The position numbers were made by a program, and so were the translations under genes. DNA of 64,000 nucleotides from Okeanomitos corallinicola TIOX110 (lineage in GTDB: Bacteria > Cyanobacteriota > Cyanobacteriia > Cyanobacteriales > Nostocaceae), in NCBI RefSeq assembly GCF_038050375.1, contig NZ_CP150886.1:3761318-3825317 (forward strand), read 5' to 3'. Positions 31,314-39,389 of the stretch are shown here, piece by piece (the stretch's first letter is position 1; the number at the start of each line of letters is the position of its first letter). The notes beneath the pieces are model-generated. The model was not told the origin of the DNA and searched no databases. It worked only from the letters and a program-made list of their open reading frames with translations.

Positions 31314-31553
31314 TTAGTAACGGACACCCTTGCTAAAAGATTTAGCAAGAGATACAGCAGAATCAATAGCAAAGCCTAGTAATGCAAATTCCTTAGTCTT
31401 AATGCTGTAGTCAAGCAAGTCTGGTAAATAAGAACCAGAACCACCTTGTACTAAAATTCCGTCGTTATCATTCATTTCATTCAAGAAACTTTCAGTATCT
31501 TGAAATAATTCAGAACCAGCAATATTTAATTCAGCAAGTTGAATATTAGCCAT
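31314..31553 (-). CDS. Double-glycine leader peptide 2 (Cys-free RiPP-like precursor)
   Basis: A 79-residue peptide. ATG 31553 has GGAG at 8 bases; the frame extends 4 codons further upstream. The leader matches peptides 1 and 3 (AELNIAGSELFQDTESFLNE) and ends ILVQGG. The core opens SGSYLPDLLDYSIKTKEF, keeps ALLGFAIDSAVSLAKSFS and ends KGVRY. It has one Thr and seven Ser, with no Cys. Confidence 0.85.
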   Translation of the reverse strand: MANIQLAELNIAGSELFQDTESFLNEMNDNDGILVQGGSGSYLPDLLDYSIKTKEFALLGFAIDSAVSLAKSFSKGVRY

Positions 31554-31606
31554 GATTTTCTCCAAAAAAATTGACTTGTTTTCAGTGATGAGATTGAGAA
31601 TGGTTG

Positions 31607-31642
31607 TGATGTAGAGAAGTTATAAATAAAATCTCTACATCA
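31607..31642 (-). other. Intercistronic hairpin between peptide genes 1 and 2
   Basis: Copy of the GATGTAGAGA / TCTCTACATC hairpin found at 31211-31246. The duplicated unit therefore includes the spacer as well as the coding part. Confidence 0.7.
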
Positions 31643-31708
31643 TTTATTTAGTTCAACCTCATACAGAATTGTGATCAGTAGAGGTATGATTGATAAACTA
31701 TCAAGCTA

Positions 31709-31951
31709 TTACCAGTTGTTACCGTGCTTGCTGAAGGATTTAGCAAGAGATACAGCAGAATCAATAGCAAAACCTAGTAATGCAAATTCCTTACTCTTGA
31801 TGCTGTAGTCAAGCAAGTCTGGTAAATAAGAACCAGAACCACCTTGTACTAAGATTCCCTCGCTATCATTCATTTCATTCAAGAAACTTTCAGAATCTTG
31901 GAACAGTTCAGAACCAGCAACATTCAATTCAGCAAGTTTAATATTAGCCAT
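31709..31951 (-). CDS. Double-glycine leader peptide 1 (Cys-free RiPP-like precursor)
   Basis: An 80-residue peptide. ATG 31951 aligns with the starts of the sister genes; the frame is open 15 codons further upstream. The leader ends ILVQGG. The 42-residue core opens SGSYLPDLLDYSIKSKEF, carries ALLGFAIDSAVSLAKSFS and ends KHGNNW. It is the first gene of the tandem array, so its promoter should lie in the AT-rich 31952-32158 interval. Confidence 0.85.
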   Translation of the reverse strand: MANIKLAELNVAGSELFQDSESFLNEMNDSEGILVQGGSGSYLPDLLDYSIKSKEFALLGFAIDSAVSLAKSFSKHGNNW

Positions 31952-32158
31952 GATTTTTCTCCAAAAGCTTGACTTGTTTACAGTGATTAGAGTCAAACAG
32001 TTAATTTGTTGTCTCCTTCGCTGTTACATCTATTTTTATTTAATTAATTTCTAGATTTCAAGGGTTTGCATCATCTTTAAAAGACATAATTTAATGATTT
32101 TAGTCTTATTTTTTGTTCGTTTATAGACATTTTTTTTAGATATGAATATTTATTTAAT

Positions 32159-32195
32159 AAAAAAAAGTGTATTCTGAATAAATCTCAAAATACAC
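32159..32195 (-). terminator. Intrinsic terminator after peptide gene 5
   Basis: Minus-strand stem GTGTATT / AATACAC with a 15-base loop, followed by eight T. It lies 29 bases past the peptide-5 stop, so peptide 5 is probably transcribed apart from the tandem array. Confidence 0.7.
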
Positions 32196-32223
32196 CTGAG
32201 AATGATGAGTTTTAACTTAAATC

Positions 32224-32475
32224 CTAAAAATCAAAGTTTAGACCTAACTGATTATAGTTTTTTTCCAATTCGGCTTCCCATGAATTAATCCGAGCGTCAA
32301 TTTCTGGGAGTCCAGTTGTTGCGGGTTGTCTATTAAGTGTTCTATTTTGACCGGATCTTCTCCATGATCCGCGGGTGACACCACCTTGGATCTTTTCCAT
32401 CTCTTGAGGACTGATATCGGCTATAAAATCAGCTTTATGCTGATAGTCTAGATCCTTAATTTTTGTACTTACCAT
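32224..32475 (-). CDS. Double-glycine leader peptide 5 (unrelated core)
   Basis: An 83-residue peptide with AGAGGT 8 bases before ATG 32475. The leader MVSTKIKDLDYQHKADFI continues to ISPQEMEKIQGG, a typical double-glycine bacteriocin leader. The 51-residue core starts VTRGSWRRSGQNRTLNRQ, is basic then acidic, has Thr and Ser near its N-terminus and ends GLNFDF. No cysteine is present. The core is unrelated to peptides 1-4. It may be a second product of the same exporter. Confidence 0.75.
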   Translation of the reverse strand: MVSTKIKDLDYQHKADFIADISPQEMEKIQGGVTRGSWRRSGQNRTLNRQPATTGLPEIDARINSWEAELEKNYNQLGLNFDF

Positions 32476-32749
32476 TTTGTTACCTCTTTAAATACCTTGA
32501 TGGTGATAATTACTTGATGATGCTTTAAATGCTTAAACTCCCTCACTTATATTTTGAAGTTGTGAATGCCAAAGTCAATATTTTTGAGGTGATTTTTCAG
32601 ACAGAATTTCCATAGTTTTGTCTGTGAAACTGAAAATTGCTGATAAATTAATGTAGGAGGTTAGCATTGCTAAACCTCTAAAAAAAAATTAATCCCCAAA
32701 TTCCTGATTTATGCAAGAATTTGAGGATTTAAGTGATAAATATTGGCTT

Positions 32750-34249
32750 TTAATTTTGGGCTTGGGTTTGAGAATCGGGTATGGTTACATCTATGGGTGT
32801 CACCTGTGATGCTAATTGGGTTAATGGTGGTTGAATCGCGGTTTGATTTCCTACGACTAAGGTGACTAAATTTTCTGGTTTAAGGTATTTTTTGGCTACA
32901 TTTTGTACGTCTGCGGTGGTAGTTGCGGTGACGGCTTTTTGATAACGAAACAGAAAATCAGCGGGATAACCATAATATTCATAGCGCATCAACCGTGATA
33001 AGGTTTGACTGGGATCTTGAAAATTAAATACAAAGGAATTGAGGGTAGATTCTTTGGCGTAATTTAATTCTTTTGTGGTAATTGGTTGATTTTGGATCCG
33101 TTTAATTTCTGCTTCTAAGGCTTGAACAAATTGAACTGTAGCATCAGAACGGGTTTGTCCACCTGCTATAAACATTCCTGGATAATCAAAACGGGGACTC
33201 CAAACACCATAAACAGAGTAAGCTAAACCTTGACGCGATCGCACTTCGTTAAATAATCTGCCACCAAATCCATTTAATACCCCATTCATGACACTTAATG
33301 CTGGATAATCAGGGTTTTTGAAGTCTCCCCCTAAATGTCCAATCAAAATGTTACTTTGCGTTAGTTGGGGTTGATCTACAAAAAATACTCCGCCTAACTT
33401 AGCTGATGATACTTCAGGTACTTGAATTTTAGAAATGTTAGGATTAGGTTTCCAATTTCCTAATTTTTTCTCAATCAGCGATCGCATAATCTTAGGATTA
33501 AAATCACCAACTATCCCTAAAATCATGTTATTGGGATAATAATATTGCTGATAAAAATTAACCACATCTTCCCGGCTAATTTTATCCAAAGTTGCATATT
33601 CCACTGTCCGCGCATAAGGACTATCTTGACCGTAGATTAATTTTTTAAACTCCCGACTCGCAATTTCGCTAGGATTATCGTTACGGCGAGCAATTCCACC
33701 TCTAGCTTGAGTTTTAATTAAATCTAACTTCTCTTGGGTAAATGCTGGTTCTTGCAAGACTTCTGCAAATAACCCAAATACTGTTTCTAAGTCTTCAGTT
33801 AAACTGTCAAAACTGGCACTACCAGCAGTTTCATTAATATCTGTTTCTACTGATGCTGCTCTTTGTTCTAATATCTCATTCAGTTTATCTGCGGAATGAT
33901 TAACAGTTCCACCAGTTCGCATTAATGAACCTGCAACTTCCGCTAACCCAATTTTATCACCCGCTTCTAAACGGCTACCAGTTTTAATCAGTGCGGTTCC
34001 ACTTACCAAAGGTAACTCATGATCTTCCATCAAATACACAACTAAACCATTATCCAGCACCAATCTTTCATACTGAGGTAATTTAATTTCTGGTAAAGGT
34101 GCAAACTGTAAATCTGTGTAATGTTTTGCTGCTGCTGTTGCTACCCAAGAAAAATTAAATGTCAACAAAAACGCAATCACTAAAGCGGAAACAAACCGCC
34201 AACCCTGCAAAAACTTTAGTGAGAATTTCAATTTTTTACCCTTTATCAT
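32750..34249 (-). CDS. M16-family peptidase homolog lacking the zinc motif
   Basis: 499 residues with a signal peptide or membrane anchor (ALVIAFLLTFNFSWVATAAA). It has the two-domain insulinase/processing-peptidase fold: FNEVRSRQGLAYSVYG and the R/Y-type C-terminal domain are typical. The expected HxxEH motif is replaced at the equivalent position (AEVAGSLMRTGGT), so it is likely the non-catalytic partner, as in alpha subunits of processing peptidases. It follows a catalytic M16 gene by 139 bp on the same strand, and the two should form a heterodimer in the periplasm. Confidence 0.88.
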   Translation of the reverse strand: MIKGKKLKFSLKFLQGWRFVSALVIAFLLTFNFSWVATAAAKHYTDLQFAPLPEIKLPQYERLVLDNGLVVYLMEDHELPLVSGTALIKTGSRLEAGDKIGLAEVAGSLMRTGGTVNHSADKLNEILEQRAASVETDINETAGSASFDSLTEDLETVFGLFAEVLQEPAFTQEKLDLIKTQARGGIARRNDNPSEIASREFKKLIYGQDSPYARTVEYATLDKISREDVVNFYQQYYYPNNMILGIVGDFNPKIMRSLIEKKLGNWKPNPNISKIQVPEVSSAKLGGVFFVDQPQLTQSNILIGHLGGDFKNPDYPALSVMNGVLNGFGGRLFNEVRSRQGLAYSVYGVWSPRFDYPGMFIAGGQTRSDATVQFVQALEAEIKRIQNQPITTKELNYAKESTLNSFVFNFQDPSQTLSRLMRYEYYGYPADFLFRYQKAVTATTTADVQNVAKKYLKPENLVTLVVGNQTAIQPPLTQLASQVTPIDVTIPDSQTQAQN

Positions 34250-34387
34250 GTTGATTTTTCTATCCTCTATTTTGACTGAGTTTCTCTCAATAATGATGTG
34301 GAGTGATGGGTAAAAATATTTACCCGCTTACGTCTTCAAGTATTTACTTTTGTAAGGGTTTAGCACTGCTAAACTGTCACCTGTCAC

Positions 34388-35977
34388 CTATTTTCCCTTT
34401 GACAATAATTTACCAACAGTGCGATTTTCTGGAGTAAAAGTTGTTTGTGCTACCCGTTGAATATCTGCTGGTGTCACTGCTGCAATATCATCCAATTGTT
34501 TAAATAAATTGCGCCAAGAACCGGTTTTTACTTCATATTCTAATAATTGCTGTGCCATGCCCATATTAGAATCAAGACTACGTAATAAACCCGCCCTAGC
34601 TTGATTTTTCACCCGTTCTAATTCTTTTGGAGATACAGGTTCAGTTTTCAATTTATCAATTTCCGTTCTGAGAGCGATCGCTAATTCATCCACTGTATGA
34701 CCAGGTGCAGTGAGAGCATAAAATAACATTAAATTGGGGTATTTATCGCCGGGATAACCATTAATACCTTGAGCAGCAAGAGCTATTCTTTTTTCTTCGA
34801 TTAAAGACTTATACAGTCTAGAAGTTCTCCCACTACTTAATAAACTGGCAATGATATCATAAGCGGCATTATTAGGATCAGTAATCGCCGGACGATGATA
34901 ACCTTCAAAATACCAAGGTTGGGTAGGTAATTCTAAAGTTAATTCTCTGGTTTTTGTTTGTTGAGGTTCTGAAGTAATTTTCGCTTGGCCTTTAGTTTTT
35001 GCTTGATATCTGCCAAAATAAACTTGAGCTAATTTTTTAACTTCATCAGGATCAACATCACCAACAATCGCAATGGTTAAATTACTAGGAACATAATAAT
35101 TTTCAAAAAACGTTCTCACATTTTCTGGGGTTAAATTACGGATGTCTTCGTCATAACCAATTGTTGGTCTTCTGTAGGGATGAACTTTAAAAGCCGTATC
35201 CATAAATTTCTCTACCATCAAACCCACGGGAGAATTTTCTACCCGCATTCTGCGTTCTTCCAAAATTACATCTTTTTCTTTATAAAACTCCCGAAATACA
35301 GGATCTAAAAATCTCTCTGATTCCAATGACATCCACAGTTCTAATTTATTAGCAGGAAAACTATAAAAATAGCGGGTAGCTTCACTGGAAGTAGTAGCAT
35401 TTAAACCAACTCCTCCCGCTTGTTCTACAATTTGCCCAATTTCGTTTTGTTTAACCAGTTTGACTGCTTTAGCTTCTACTAATTTAAACTTAGTTTCTAA
35501 TTCGTCTACTGCTGATTTTTGGTTTTTGGCTTTTGCACTTCTAATTTTTTTGTCTAATTCTTCCAACTTTTCTAACAGCGGTTTTTCGGCTTGGTAGTCA
35601 GTTGTACCGATGCGTTTTGTACCTTTAAAAGCCAAATGTTCTAAAAAGTGGGCAACTCCAGTTTGTCCATCTGGTTCATCAATACCACCCACATCAGCAT
35701 AGGTGAGAAAAGAAACTACAGGGGCTTGATGTCGTTCTAAAACAATGAATTTTAAACCATTATCCAGGCGAAATTCTGTTAATTCCTTAATTACCCGATC
35801 TAAGTATGGTTGAATAGAAGTCTGACTAGGTTGTAATGCTATAGCTAGTTGCGGCGTGACACTCCAACAAAATATTATCAATACTAAGGTTAGCGCAAAT
35901 AGACGGCTAATAGTTTTAGTTCTCTCCTTGAACCAATCTAAAATCCTCAATCTAAATTCTAAAGTCGAATGTTTCAT
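34388..35977 (-). CDS. M16-family zinc metallopeptidase (catalytic partner)
   Basis: 529 residues with an N-terminal hydrophobic export segment (LFALTLVLIIFCWSV). The inverted zinc motif HFLEH is intact (His110, Glu113, His114), with the downstream Glu region NATTSSEATRYFYSFPANKL. The C-terminal inactive-fold domain is present. It is a predicted periplasmic peptidase of the PqqL/processing-peptidase type that degrades or processes short peptides. It forms a pair with the following HxxEH-less homolog. It lies near, but not demonstrably in, the peptide cluster; such pairs are widespread in cyanobacteria. Confidence 0.9.
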   Translation of the reverse strand: MKHSTLEFRLRILDWFKERTKTISRLFALTLVLIIFCWSVTPQLAIALQPSQTSIQPYLDRVIKELTEFRLDNGLKFIVLERHQAPVVSFLTYADVGGIDEPDGQTGVAHFLEHLAFKGTKRIGTTDYQAEKPLLEKLEELDKKIRSAKAKNQKSAVDELETKFKLVEAKAVKLVKQNEIGQIVEQAGGVGLNATTSSEATRYFYSFPANKLELWMSLESERFLDPVFREFYKEKDVILEERRMRVENSPVGLMVEKFMDTAFKVHPYRRPTIGYDEDIRNLTPENVRTFFENYYVPSNLTIAIVGDVDPDEVKKLAQVYFGRYQAKTKGQAKITSEPQQTKTRELTLELPTQPWYFEGYHRPAITDPNNAAYDIIASLLSSGRTSRLYKSLIEEKRIALAAQGINGYPGDKYPNLMLFYALTAPGHTVDELAIALRTEIDKLKTEPVSPKELERVKNQARAGLLRSLDSNMGMAQQLLEYEVKTGSWRNLFKQLDDIAAVTPADIQRVAQTTFTPENRTVGKLLSKGK

Positions 35978-36130
35978 AGCAAAAATTCAAGTAAATTTAC
36001 ACTTCTTGAGAATTAGGTTAACAAATAAACACAGCGTTAATCTTGTATTAAGGTTTCTGTGTTTTTTGGATTTGACGTTAGACAATATTGCTACAATTTC
36101 TGTGCCGGCAATACAGCAATAACTACTATT

Positions 36131-36745
36131 ATGCAAGCTTTTAATTCTTCCCCACCAGTAGAGATACAAACCCGCGATCGCATTATCAACGCTGCCAGAC
36201 GTTTATTTGCTGCTAAAGGATTTGATGGGACGACAACCCGCGATCTAGCACAAGCGGCTGGAGTGGCTGAGGGTACTCTATTTCGTCATTTTGCCAATAA
36301 AAAGGCGATTTTGGTGGAGGTGGCTACTAATGGCTGGGTGGAAATTCTCACCGACTTGCTGACAGAATTAAGCGAAATGGGTAGTTATAAAGCTGTAGCC
36401 CAGGTAATGCGGCGTAGAATGTGGAATATGCAAAAAAACATGGATATGATGCGGGTTTGTTTCATGGAAGTGCAGTTTCACCCAGATTTGCGCGATCGCA
36501 TTCAAACAGAAGTTATTGATAAAATGACCGATGTGGCAGAAGCATTCTTTCAAACGGCTATGGATAAAGGAGTATATCGCCGGATGGATGCCAAATTAGT
36601 CGCTAAGGTATTCTTAGGAATGTTCGCAGTTGCTGGTTTTTCTGATCATACCCTCATTGAACCTAACGCCTCTCCCCAAGAAATGCAACAGATGGCCGAA
36701 GGTTTAGCAGATATCTTTTTAAATGGGGTATTGGTGAAGGAATAG
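36131..36745 (+). CDS. TetR/AcrR-family transcriptional regulator
   Basis: The N-terminal HTH is clear: RDRIINAARRLFAAKGFDGT, then TTRDLAQAAGVAEGTLFRHF. The frame opens at 36059, but ATG 36131 starts just before the domain and gives about 204 residues, the family's usual size. The C-terminal ligand-binding part is helical. It is divergent from the M16 pair, whose start is 154 bp away, so it may repress those genes or itself. The ligand is unknown. Confidence 0.85.
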   Translation: MQAFNSSPPVEIQTRDRIINAARRLFAAKGFDGTTTRDLAQAAGVAEGTLFRHFANKKAILVEVATNGWVEILTDLLTELSEMGSYKAVAQVMRRRMWNMQKNMDMMRVCFMEVQFHPDLRDRIQTEVIDKMTDVAEAFFQTAMDKGVYRRMDAKLVAKVFLGMFAVAGFSDHTLIEPNASPQEMQQMAEGLADIFLNGVLVKE

Positions 36746-37115
36746 TTTAAAAAAACAAAGTTAAACGCAAATAGACGCGAATGTGTAACTTAATTTTTAT
36801 TCACATCCTGAAAGTTTTAATTTGGGTTAAGACTTGACAAGCCGATTTTTTTGTTGTACACTTATGTTACGAGTGAAAATCTGTGGGCGCATATATAGTA
36901 AAATTTTCAACTTTCAACATTGTCATTTTCAACCACATCTAAAAAATCCCAACCACCAATTTATCAATTAAATTCTTTAATCCTGGTTATCCTGATATGG
37001 CTACGCTATCAGACAAAAAAATCCTATTCATTCCAACTGCAAACAAACAACCGCAGATACACTTTCAAAGTGCGATAGAATTTAAGGAGGCATTGCAAAG
37101 AGCGAAACTTAAATC
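36746..37115. other. Gene-poor interval holding an orphan promoter
   Basis: 370 bp between a TetR gene and a convergent DUF4332 gene. A strong plus-strand promoter lies at 36834-36862. The only downstream reading frame is a 40-codon ORF, 36997-37119, opening MATLSDKKILFIP, without a good ribosome site and overlapping the neighbouring stop. I consider it doubtful. A small RNA is an alternative product. Confidence 0.4.
36834..36862 (+). promoter_or_regulatory. Strong sigma70-type promoter without an obvious gene
   Basis: TTGACA, a 17-base spacer, then TACACT. It is the best consensus -35/-10 pair noticed in the window. The expected start is near 36870 on the plus strand, but the next recognisable plus-strand gene is far away. 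Confidence 0.55.
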
Positions 37116-37574
37116 TTAAAAATTCCTACTACCAATCACCTTTGCTTGTTGACTCCATTGTTGTACCAACTCTACCGGAGGACATAAATCACGACGTTGT
37201 AAAGTTGCCACCTGTAACCGCATAATTTGCTGATGTAATCTGTGAGTAGGAATTTCCGCCAACTGTGCCACCGAAATCACCCCAGCATGAAGTAATAAAC
37301 CACAATATTCAATCCCCACACTAGGCAGACTTGCTAATTCAGCTAAAGCCACCCATTTATGGATATATTGAATATGCACTTGTAATTTATTACTTAATGC
37401 AAGTTTAGCTTCTAGGGTTTTACTTTGTTTCACTAATTCTAATGTGGTATTAATGCCAGAATTTTGGAGTTTTGAAAGTTCTTCCTGATTCAATCCTGGT
37501 AATTCTTCAATTTGCCACTCACAAGCTTTCAAAACACTTTTACTACTTTTAGAAGTAATCTTTTTAGTCACCAT
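37116..37574 (-). CDS. DUF4332-domain protein (helix-hairpin-helix-like)
   Basis: 152 residues, helical, with two helix-hairpin-helix-like segments (LNQEELSKLQNSGINTTLEL and LPSVGIEYCGLLLHAGVISV) typical of DUF4332. The N-terminus is lysine/serine-rich. DNA binding is plausible from the fold but unproven. It is followed on the same strand by a PhzF-like gene reading in from upstream (58-bp gap). Confidence 0.78.
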   Translation of the reverse strand: MVTKKITSKSSKSVLKACEWQIEELPGLNQEELSKLQNSGINTTLELVKQSKTLEAKLALSNKLQVHIQYIHKWVALAELASLPSVGIEYCGLLLHAGVISVAQLAEIPTHRLHQQIMRLQVATLQRRDLCPPVELVQQWSQQAKVIGSRNF

Positions 37575-37632
37575 TTATTCCTTTAAATATAAATGAGTTA
37601 ATTTTCTTAACCTATTACCCATGACCCATGAC

Positions 37633-38421
37633 CTACTGTAACTCACCACGCATTACAGTTATAGCTTGTCCTGCTAAAAACACCCGATCTTTTCCAGGAT
37701 AATAAACTTTTACCACACCCCCCCGACTAGAAGCTTGATAAGCTAAAAACTCATTTTTATTTAATTTTTCCTGCCAAAAAGGTGCTAAACAACAATGTGC
37801 TGCACCAGTTACGGGATCTTCATTAATTCCCAACCCAGGAGCAAAAAACCGCGAAACAAAATCATATTCTCCATCACCAATGCTGGTAACAATTATATTA
37901 GCAACATCTAATTTTTGCATCTCTTGAAAATTTGGCTGCATTTCTCGCACTATTTCCGCAGATTCAACTTCTACTAAATAACCAAGGGAGTTAAGAGAAA
38001 CTGATTTATAACTAACACCCAAAATTGTATTTAATTCCACTGGTGCTTCTACAGTTTGGGAATAATTAACAGGGAAATCTAATTCAATCCAATTACTTTT
38101 TTTCTTGGCAACTAATACTCCACTTTTAGTATGAAAATATGCAATTTCATCAGGTAATAAATGCCCCTCTGACCATAATACATGAGCGCTGGCTAAAGTT
38201 GCATGACCACAAAGGGGAACTTCTACTGTTGGTGTAAACCAGCGTAAATTAAAACCATTATCTTCTGTAACTAAAAAAGCAGTTTCTGATAAATTCATTT
38301 CAGCCGCTACTTGCTGCATCCAGTAGTCCTCTTGGGGATGTTTTAACACACAAACAGCAGCCGGGTTGCCGTGAAATGGTTTATTAGCAAAAGCGTCAAC
38401 TTGAGTGATAATCTGTTTCAT
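37633..38421 (-). CDS. PhzF-family isomerase/epimerase-like protein
   Basis: Cytosolic two-domain diaminopimelate-epimerase-like fold, about 262 residues. ATG 38421 (MKQIITQVDAFANKPFHGNP) begins exactly at the family's N-terminal motif; TTG 38454 is a weaker longer start. The catalytic Glu motif NLSETAFL, the CGHATLASAHV signature and EDPVTGAAHCCLAPFW are all intact. The substrate is unknown. Despite the family name, no phenazine genes are near. Confidence 0.9.
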   Translation of the reverse strand: MKQIITQVDAFANKPFHGNPAAVCVLKHPQEDYWMQQVAAEMNLSETAFLVTEDNGFNLRWFTPTVEVPLCGHATLASAHVLWSEGHLLPDEIAYFHTKSGVLVAKKKSNWIELDFPVNYSQTVEAPVELNTILGVSYKSVSLNSLGYLVEVESAEIVREMQPNFQEMQKLDVANIIVTSIGDGEYDFVSRFFAPGLGINEDPVTGAAHCCLAPFWQEKLNKNEFLAYQASSRGGVVKVYYPGKDRVFLAGQAITVMRGELQ

Positions 38422-38470
38422 AATGGTGGCTATTGTCAGGTTTTCTTGCGTCAAACCAACTTACAAACTA

Positions 38471-39064
38471 CTACTTTTTAATACCTTGAATAAATGCGGT
38501 TCTTGCATCAATAATAGAAGTCATTAAAACACAACTCGCTAATAAGTCTATATCTAAATCTAGCAATAATTCGCTTTGATTAATTTGCTCATAGTTATCA
38601 TTTTTGAGATGATATAAAGACAATTGATTATTTTCCCAAAACCAAACTTCAGTAATATTAAACCGTTTGTATTTTTCTAGTTTATCAATACTTCCACTGG
38701 TAATATTAATTTCAATTGCTAAATCTGGATTTTCTTTCTTTTCACCTATATAATAAGATTCGTCAGGTTCAAAGGAAGCATTCTTTTCTTTTGCGCGACG
38801 AGTAGCACTCCCTACTGGAATCAGATTTATACCTATTTCACAGGAATATAATTCTAGTAAAAAACCAAGAATGGTTTTAATCATTTCATGTTGTTCACCA
38901 AGCGTCATAAATTCAATGCACCCATCAAGATAAATTATTCGCAAATCTGCTGCATCTGCGGTTAAGGTTTCTATGATTTCAAATTCCTTCCAGGTGTAAT
39001 AACCAGGTAGAAGAAATCGCTGTTCGGAAATTGTGGTAGTTTTGTCTAGGATTTGGATAGTCAT
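38471..39064 (-). CDS. Uma2-family (DUF820) putative endonuclease
   Basis: 197 residues of the Uma2 family, which has a PD-(D/E)XK nuclease-like fold and is strongly expanded in cyanobacteria. Recognisable parts are FEIIETLTADAADLRIIYLD, the acidic PDLAIEI with a following lysine (SIDKLEKYKRF), and VWFWENNQLSLYHL. The cellular role of the family is not established. It is the left neighbour of the toxin-antitoxin island, and a tail sequence similar to the island's repeat (TTGCGTCAAACCAAC) lies just beyond its stop. Confidence 0.85.
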   Translation of the reverse strand: MTIQILDKTTTISEQRFLLPGYYTWKEFEIIETLTADAADLRIIYLDGCIEFMTLGEQHEMIKTILGFLLELYSCEIGINLIPVGSATRRAKEKNASFEPDESYYIGEKKENPDLAIEINITSGSIDKLEKYKRFNITEVWFWENNQLSLYHLKNDNYEQINQSELLLDLDIDLLASCVLMTSIIDARTAFIQGIKK

Positions 39065-39101
39065 AGTAATTTTATGGTTATGAATTTATTGTGATTATAA
39101 C

Positions 39102-39389
39102 TCATAGTCAGGTGATAATTCTCAGGTGAGGTGTATCTATCATGGTTCTATTGTCTTCTCTTATTTATATAGGATTAATATTTGAATTTTGAAAAAATTA
39201 GGTATTGTAGGGTGTGTTAGAACGAAGTTCATAACGCACCAAACCCTTGATAATGGTGCGTTACGCTATCGCTATCGCACCCTACGTATCTTTTCTATTA
39301 TCTTCTCTTATTTATATGATAGTTGGTGATAGTTAGGTGAGATAATGTGAACAGATACAGAGTTTTTGGGTTGTAATTTAGTGTTATTA
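39102..39389. repeat. TA-island repeat R1 (interrupted by another repeat)
   Basis: Left-most copy of the island repeat: GGTGATAATTCTCAGGTGAG, a degenerate TGTATCTAT, GATGTGAACAGATACA-type right end (ACAGATACA at 39351-39359), and the TTGTAATTTAGTGTTATTAA tail. The copy is split at 39171-39300 by an inserted element. The 39065-39386 gap contains nothing else. Confidence 0.85.
39171..39300. mobile_element. GTAGGGTGTGTTAG-type element inserted in R1 with target duplication
   Basis: About 130 bp carrying the GTAGGGTGTGTTAG...CACCCTAC inverted ends. It is flanked by a direct duplication of TCTTCTCTTATTTATAT (39154-39170 and 39301-39317), which extends to about 24 bp with one mismatch. The other R copies lack the insert and have one copy of this segment. 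This shows transposition or a replication-based insertion of a non-coding element. Confidence 0.75.

Noticed and set aside
32655-32690. Intrinsic terminator GAGGTTAGCATTGCTAAACCTC
   Set aside because: The stem is followed by A rather than T on the plus strand, and no T-run follows on the minus strand in the right place. The same GTTTAGCA/TGCTAAAC motif recurs near 34358 and 54030, so it is a dispersed palindrome.
36997-37119. 40-codon ORF opening MATLSDKK
   Set aside because: No ribosome site, overlaps the end of the DUF4332 gene, and its start lies in a common repeat-like TGGCTACGCTATCAG sequence. Mentioned only as a doubtful product of the orphan promoter.
37633-38421. Phenazine biosynthesis gene
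   Set aside because: PhzF-family proteins are widespread and mostly unrelated to phenazine; no other phz genes are present.
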